Shown here piece by piece: positions 4,325 to 7,705 of a DNA stretch of 7,705 nucleotides. The notes below the pieces were generated by a model, which made no database searches, was not told where the DNA came from, and saw nothing but the letters and a program-made list of their open reading frames with translations. Position 1 is the first letter of the stretch, and each line of letters opens with the position of its first letter. The DNA comes from Fluviibacter sp039805865. Lineage in GTDB: Bacteria > Pseudomonadota > Gammaproteobacteria > Burkholderiales > Rhodocyclaceae. The position numbers and the translations under genes were made by a program. The stretch is taken from contig JBDLTI010000071.1 of NCBI GenBank assembly GCA_039805865.1, positions 1 to 7,705 of the forward strand, read 5' to 3'.

Positions 4325-5800
4325 ATGCGTGTAATAAAGAGAACGTTTTCACTTGTGTTGGCATTAGCCGTGGCCAGCACGTCCGTGCAGAGCTTTGCTG
4401 CGGCAAGTGAGTTGCCAGAACTGGGTGATGCGGCGCACGAAGTGTTGCCGCCACAGTTGCAGCGCAAATTAGGCACCGAGTTTTACAACGAAATACGTTT
4501 GCGTGAACCAAGCTACATCGATGATCCGGAGATAGCCGGTTACGTCAATCGCGTCGGCCGCAGGTTGGTCTCTGCCAGCGCAGACCCGAATGGACGATTT
4601 ACCTTTTTTGTTTTGCGTGATCGCCAGATCAATGCGTTTGCAACGTTTGGCGGTTATGTCGGTGTCAATACGGGTTTGTTGCTGGCGGCCCGCACTGAAT
4701 CCGAGTTCGCCGGCGTGTTGGCACACGAGGTATCCCATGTGATTCAGCAGCACCTGGCGCGAGGGATCATGGCTGCTCAGAATCAGACCATGTCTTCGTT
4801 GGCCAGTCTGGCCTTGCTCATCTTGGCGGCACGGGCAGGTGGCAATACGGGCCAGATGGCGCAAGGTGCCGGGCAGGCAATCCAGGCAGCCAATATTCAG
4901 ACCCAGCTGGGTTATTCGCGTGATTTTGAACGTGAGGCAGATCGAGTTGGTTATACAACGCTGACAAAAGCCGGTTACGACCCCAAGGGCATGGCCGACT
5001 TCTTTGAACGGCTGCAAAAATCGACGGCTATTTATGAGAACAATGCGCCGGTTTATTTAAGAACACACCCGCTGACCACGGAACGTATTTCGGATATGCA
5101 GGGACGTGCACATAATGCGCCCTATAAGCAGGTAAGAGATAGCCTCGAGTTTTACCTCGTGCGCGCTAAGTTACGTGTTCTGGAGTTCGCACCGCAAGAT
5201 GCGCTGGCTGAGTTTGAATCGCAGTTGAAAGAGCGTCGTTTTGCACATGAATCTGCCGTTTGGTACGGCATCTCCCGGGCGCAAATGCGTCAGGGAAGGT
5301 TTCCTGATGCCGAGAAATCGCTGTTGCAAGCAAGAAAACTGGCACCAGCAAATCCGATGTTTGATACGTTGGCGGCTGAAATCAAATTGTCTGAAAAGGA
5401 TTTGGCTGGGGCAACGAACATCTATCGCGACGCCTATAAGCGTTACCCAACGGATGAAGCAGTGGTGCTCGGGTTAGTGAATGTGTTGCAATTACAAGGC
5501 CAGAATGAGGCGGCGATCCAGATCTTGGATGCCCGTTTGCGTAGTCATGGCAATGATCCTAAATTGTATTTGCTGCAGGCTCAGTCGTATGCTGCAGTGG
5601 GTAAGTCGGTACAGTCGCGACGTGCCTCTGCAGAAGCCTATGCGTTAAACGGACAGACCCAGGCGGCAGTAGAGCAACTGGAACTGGCGCAACGCGAAGC
5701 CAAGCAGTTTCAGGATCAATCGATGATTGATTCGCGTTTGCGTACGTTGCGCGCGCAGCTCATGGAAGAGCGTAAAAATGCCAATAAGTCGCCGTTTTGA
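4325..5800 (+). CDS. bepA: BepA-like periplasmic M48 metalloprotease with TPR repeats
   Basis: E. coli BepA (formerly YfgC) degrades stalled outer-membrane proteins and helps assemble LptD at the BAM complex. Here the ATG at 4325 gives 491 residues (E. coli 487); a GTG at 4319 would add two. Neither has a Shine-Dalgarno sequence. A Sec signal peptide is clear: basic RVIKR, a hydrophobic stretch and a probable cut after QSFA. Numbered from the GTG, the M48 domain carries the zinc motif HEVSH (136-140) and third ligand E206 in FEREADRVG. A His in LRTHPLTTERI (H250) matches the position of the E. coli regulatory His switch. An Ala/Gly/Gln-rich segment (about 165-195) lies between the zinc motifs. 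Residues from about 270 to the end form TPR-like helices. Only 23 bases separate it from tusA, suggesting an operon. Conserved active-site residues indicate an active protease. Confidence 0.93.
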   Translation: MRVIKRTFSLVLALAVASTSVQSFAAASELPELGDAAHEVLPPQLQRKLGTEFYNEIRLREPSYIDDPEIAGYVNRVGRRLVSASADPNGRFTFFVLRDRQINAFATFGGYVGVNTGLLLAARTESEFAGVLAHEVSHVIQQHLARGIMAAQNQTMSSLASLALLILAARAGGNTGQMAQGAGQAIQAANIQTQLGYSRDFEREADRVGYTTLTKAGYDPKGMADFFERLQKSTAIYENNAPVYLRTHPLTTERISDMQGRAHNAPYKQVRDSLEFYLVRAKLRVLEFAPQDALAEFESQLKERRFAHESAVWYGISRAQMRQGRFPDAEKSLLQARKLAPANPMFDTLAAEIKLSEKDLAGATNIYRDAYKRYPTDEAVVLGLVNVLQLQGQNEAAIQILDARLRSHGNDPKLYLLQAQSYAAVGKSVQSRRASAEAYALNGQTQAAVEQLELAQREAKQFQDQSMIDSRLRTLRAQLMEERKNANKSPF

Positions 5801-5823
5801 TTTGCGTGTCTTTTAAGTAAACC

Positions 5824-6069
5824 ATGACCACATTAACCCCGTACGTGCCGGATCGTAAGCTTGATGTCTCTGGCTTAAAATGCCCGATGCCTATTTTGCG
5901 CACTAAAAAAGCGCTGGCAGAAATGGCCAGTGGTGAAGTGCTGGAAATTTGCGCAACAGATCCGGCAACAAAAGATGACTTTGCCGCATTCGCGAGGCAG
6001 ACCGGGCATCAACTCTTAGAACAGTTGGAAACCGACGCTTCTCTGATCTTTTATTTGAAACGTAAATAA
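5824..6069 (+). CDS. tusA: TusA/SirA-family sulfur-carrier protein
   Basis: This 81-residue protein has the TusA signature: LDVSGLKCPMPILRTKKAL, with Cys20 in the CPxP motif (20-23) that carries a persulfide in family members. TusA passes sulfur from a cysteine desulfurase to tRNA thiolation; other members of the family supply sulfur to molybdenum-cofactor enzymes or sulfur oxidation, so the acceptor here is not determined. Its length equals that of E. coli TusA. It begins with an ATG 23 bases after bepA, with only a weak ribosome binding site, and ends two bases before the pabB GTG. The spacing suggests cotranscription and coupled translation. No sulfur-oxidation or tRNA-thiolation gene is nearby to refine the role. 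It could equally be a YeeD- or YedF-like paralogue, so the symbol is a family label. Confidence 0.85.
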   Translation: MTTLTPYVPDRKLDVSGLKCPMPILRTKKALAEMASGEVLEICATDPATKDDFAAFARQTGHQLLEQLETDASLIFYLKRK

Positions 6070-6071
6070 GT

Positions 6072-7705
6072 GTGCAGCGCTTAAGCAAGCCCGCTATTCT
6101 TTTTCGCGATGGCACGGCAGATGTCGCTGAGGCGAAGAGTTTGCTCTGTACCTCTGTCCAATCTATCTGGACAGTTTCTGACAAAGCAACTCTGGATAAG
6201 GCTTTAGCGGCGGCTGATGTTGCGCGGGCGAAAGGTGAGCAGGTTGTATTTGCGTTGGATTATGAAATGGGTGCTTTGCTGGAGGCTACCGTTGAAAATC
6301 GTTATGCAGGGGATGAAACTAAGCAGCCACCAATAGGCTATATCTGGGTCTTTAATGAAGCGGCATGGTTGACACAGGCACAGGCAGATGCGTGGTTGTT
6401 AGCACGTGCGGCTGATCTGCCTGCCGGATGCGTGCGTGGCTGTGCTGAACTGAGTCCTGAAACTTATATCAAAAAAATCGGAAAGATCCGGCAGGCAATT
6501 GCTGATGGTGAGATCTATCAGGTTAATTACACATGGCCTTTGGATGTCACACTGTATGGCGATCCCGCACAAGTTTTTATAAACCTGGCTCAAGCGCAGC
6601 CAACGGCTTATGCGGCATACATCGATATGCCAGAGTACCAGGTCTTGTCGTTGTCGCCGGAGCTGTTTTTTGCGGTGGATGGTGATCGAATCAAGGTGCG
6701 CCCCATGAAAGGGACGTCACCGCGCTGTGTTGACCATGAAGGAGATCAAGCACAGGCGCAAGCACTCAAGGCATCGGAAAAGAACCGCGCAGAAAACCTG
6801 ATGATTGTCGATTTGCTACGTAACGATCTGGGGCGCGTTGCAAAACCGGGTACGGTTATCGTTGATAGTCTTTTTGATATCGAGGCCTATGCCACTGTGC
6901 ATCAGATGACTTCGTCCATTTCGGCGACACTGAATACCCGTCGATTAACAGCGCTTATTCCGGCGTTATTCCCCTGTGGTTCTATCACGGGGGCACCCAA
7001 AGTCGCCGCCATGCAAAAAATTAATGCCTGGGAAATCGCCCCCAGAGGTTTGTATACGGGCACGATTGGTTGGGCGACAGCAGAAAAGATACAGGCGAAT
7101 GTGGCAATACGCACATTGGTCCTTGATCCACCTACGGGTGAAAGCCTCGCCGCTCGTACAGGCATCCTTGGCGTAGGTAGTGGGATCGTCTGGGATTCCA
7201 ATGCAGAGGCAGAGTATGCGGAATGTCTTTTAAAGAGTGATTTTCTGGTCAAGCCCGATCCCGGCTTTACCCTTTTCGAAACCTTGCGTTTAGACTTGCC
7301 CGCCGCCGAGCTTGAGGCCACCCTGCCTTTGGTCGAGATCTATCCGCGTTATCGGGGGCATCGGTCACGCTTATCGGCTGCCGCCTTCTCGCTTGGTTTT
7401 GGATTTAATGAAGAAGGTTTTGAATCAATACTTTGGCAGGTCAAGGCTGAAATCCGGGAAAAGGCACCCGGTAATGCAGGCATAAAATCCTACCGGGTGC
7501 GCATTGATCTCGGGCACGATGGCACCTTGCATTCAAGCTGGTTGGCGTTGCCGCCTTTGGCTGATCGGGTGGCTTTGATCTGGGCAACAGAACGGCTCGA
7601 TGGCTTTAATCCATTACTCCGATATAAAACGTCTGCGCGTTCACTTTACGATGCAGCGATAGAGATAGCTGTCGCTCAACAAGCCTTTGATGCGTTGTTT
7701 TGTAA
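6072..7705 (+). CDS. pabB: Aminodeoxychorismate synthase component I fused to a PabC-like lyase domain (cut by window edge)
   Basis: The PabB part converts chorismate and ammonia to 4-amino-4-deoxychorismate for folate synthesis, with ammonia coming from a separate PabA that is not in the window. The frame runs 544 complete codons from the GTG at 6072 and is open at the right edge; the last TAA is out of frame. An in-frame stop at 6063 limits the start. PabB signatures are RPMKGTSPR with Lys213 (the lysine that attacks chorismate in PabB enzymes), EKNRAENLMIVDLLRNDLGR (236-255), FPCGSITGAPK (300-310), RGLYTGTIG (325-333) and GVGSGIVWDSNAEAEYAEC (367-385). From about 399 (FTLFETLR) a second domain follows, ending in RYKTSARSLYDAA, where Lys519 fits the PLP lysine of PabC. 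The lyase domain would release pyruvate to give p-aminobenzoate. Such fusions are common in betaproteobacteria. Perhaps 50-80 residues are missing beyond the edge. No Shine-Dalgarno sequence is seen, so translation is probably coupled to tusA. Confidence 0.93.
   Translation, partial: MQRLSKPAILFRDGTADVAEAKSLLCTSVQSIWTVSDKATLDKALAAADVARAKGEQVVFALDYEMGALLEATVENRYAGDETKQPPIGYIWVFNEAAWLTQAQADAWLLARAADLPAGCVRGCAELSPETYIKKIGKIRQAIADGEIYQVNYTWPLDVTLYGDPAQVFINLAQAQPTAYAAYIDMPEYQVLSLSPELFFAVDGDRIKVRPMKGTSPRCVDHEGDQAQAQALKASEKNRAENLMIVDLLRNDLGRVAKPGTVIVDSLFDIEAYATVHQMTSSISATLNTRRLTALIPALFPCGSITGAPKVAAMQKINAWEIAPRGLYTGTIGWATAEKIQANVAIRTLVLDPPTGESLAARTGILGVGSGIVWDSNAEAEYAECLLKSDFLVKPDPGFTLFETLRLDLPAAELEATLPLVEIYPRYRGHRSRLSAAAFSLGFGFNEEGFESILWQVKAEIREKAPGNAGIKSYRVRIDLGHDGTLHSSWLALPPLADRVALIWATERLDGFNPLLRYKTSARSLYDAAIEIAVAQQAFDALFC

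Noticed and set aside
4317..4334. ATG at 4317 as the bepA start
   Set aside because: It reads into a stop codon five codons later; only the GTG at 4319 or the ATG at 4325 opens the protease frame.
4469..5017. Minus-strand open frame of 182 codons inside bepA
   Set aside because: Antisense to the M48 protease domain, whose HEVSH and EREAD motifs establish the plus-strand reading.
6902..7321. Minus-strand open frame of 139 codons inside pabB
   Set aside because: Opposite the most conserved part of PabB (FPCGSITGAPK to GVGSGIVWDS); low-complexity, Ser/Arg-rich product typical of an antisense shadow.
7703..7705. TAA at the right edge as the pabB stop codon
   Set aside because: It is out of frame: the pabB codon at 7701 is TGT and the next begins at 7704, so the gene continues beyond the window.
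1..7705. Mobile element, prophage, CRISPR or novel defence system
   Set aside because: No transposase, integrase, long terminal repeats, spaced repeat arrays or unexplained large genes were seen; all genes belong to well-known core families.

Overview
The window looks like a chromosomal housekeeping region of a betaproteobacterium of moderate GC content. I judge this from the style of the proteins: AceA beginning MATREQQIAALEKDW, RraA with the HP.K.VKK..G.....VTFGGV pattern, a short ClpS ending HPLACVMEE, and a PabB that runs on into a PabC-like lyase domain. I cannot name a genus. No mobile element, CRISPR array, tRNA, rRNA or phage gene is visible, and there is no gene-free stretch longer than about 260 bases.

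Left half, minus strand. A clpS-clpA-rraA cluster reads leftward from 3785 to 672. ClpS (N-degron adaptor) overlaps ClpA (AAA+ unfoldase of ClpAP) by 4 bases in an ATGA junction. rraA starts 13 bases after clpA and is followed by a strong hairpin terminator at 628-655. Beyond it, also on the minus strand, is the first 137 codons of aceA (isocitrate lyase), which runs off the left edge and has its own leader and probable promoter.

Right half, plus strand. A cold-shock-domain gene (cspA type) with a long structured leader and its own terminator is followed by bepA (periplasmic M48 metalloprotease with TPR repeats), a tusA-like sulfur-carrier gene, and a pabB/pabC fusion that runs off the right edge. 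The last three are closely spaced and probably form an operon. They serve outer-membrane protein quality control, sulfur relay and p-aminobenzoate (folate) synthesis, so the grouping does not form one pathway.

The least ordinary part is the 243-base divergent gap between clpS and cspA. It holds two dyad-symmetric sites sharing the exact 10-mer GTGTAAAACA, spaced 74 bases apart (about seven helical turns). One sits in the spacer of the likely cspA promoter and the other just upstream of the likely clpS promoter. The cspA leader also contains a 5' hairpin whose 3' arm can instead pair with the ribosome binding site, suggesting a switch-like leader. The predicted clpS promoter lies so close to the ATG that the message would be leaderless. 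A second point of interest is that the RraA protein carries the D-X20-R-D pattern of metal-dependent HMG/CHA aldolases, which the E. coli RNase E inhibitor lacks. I see no evidence of an entirely new multi-gene system here.
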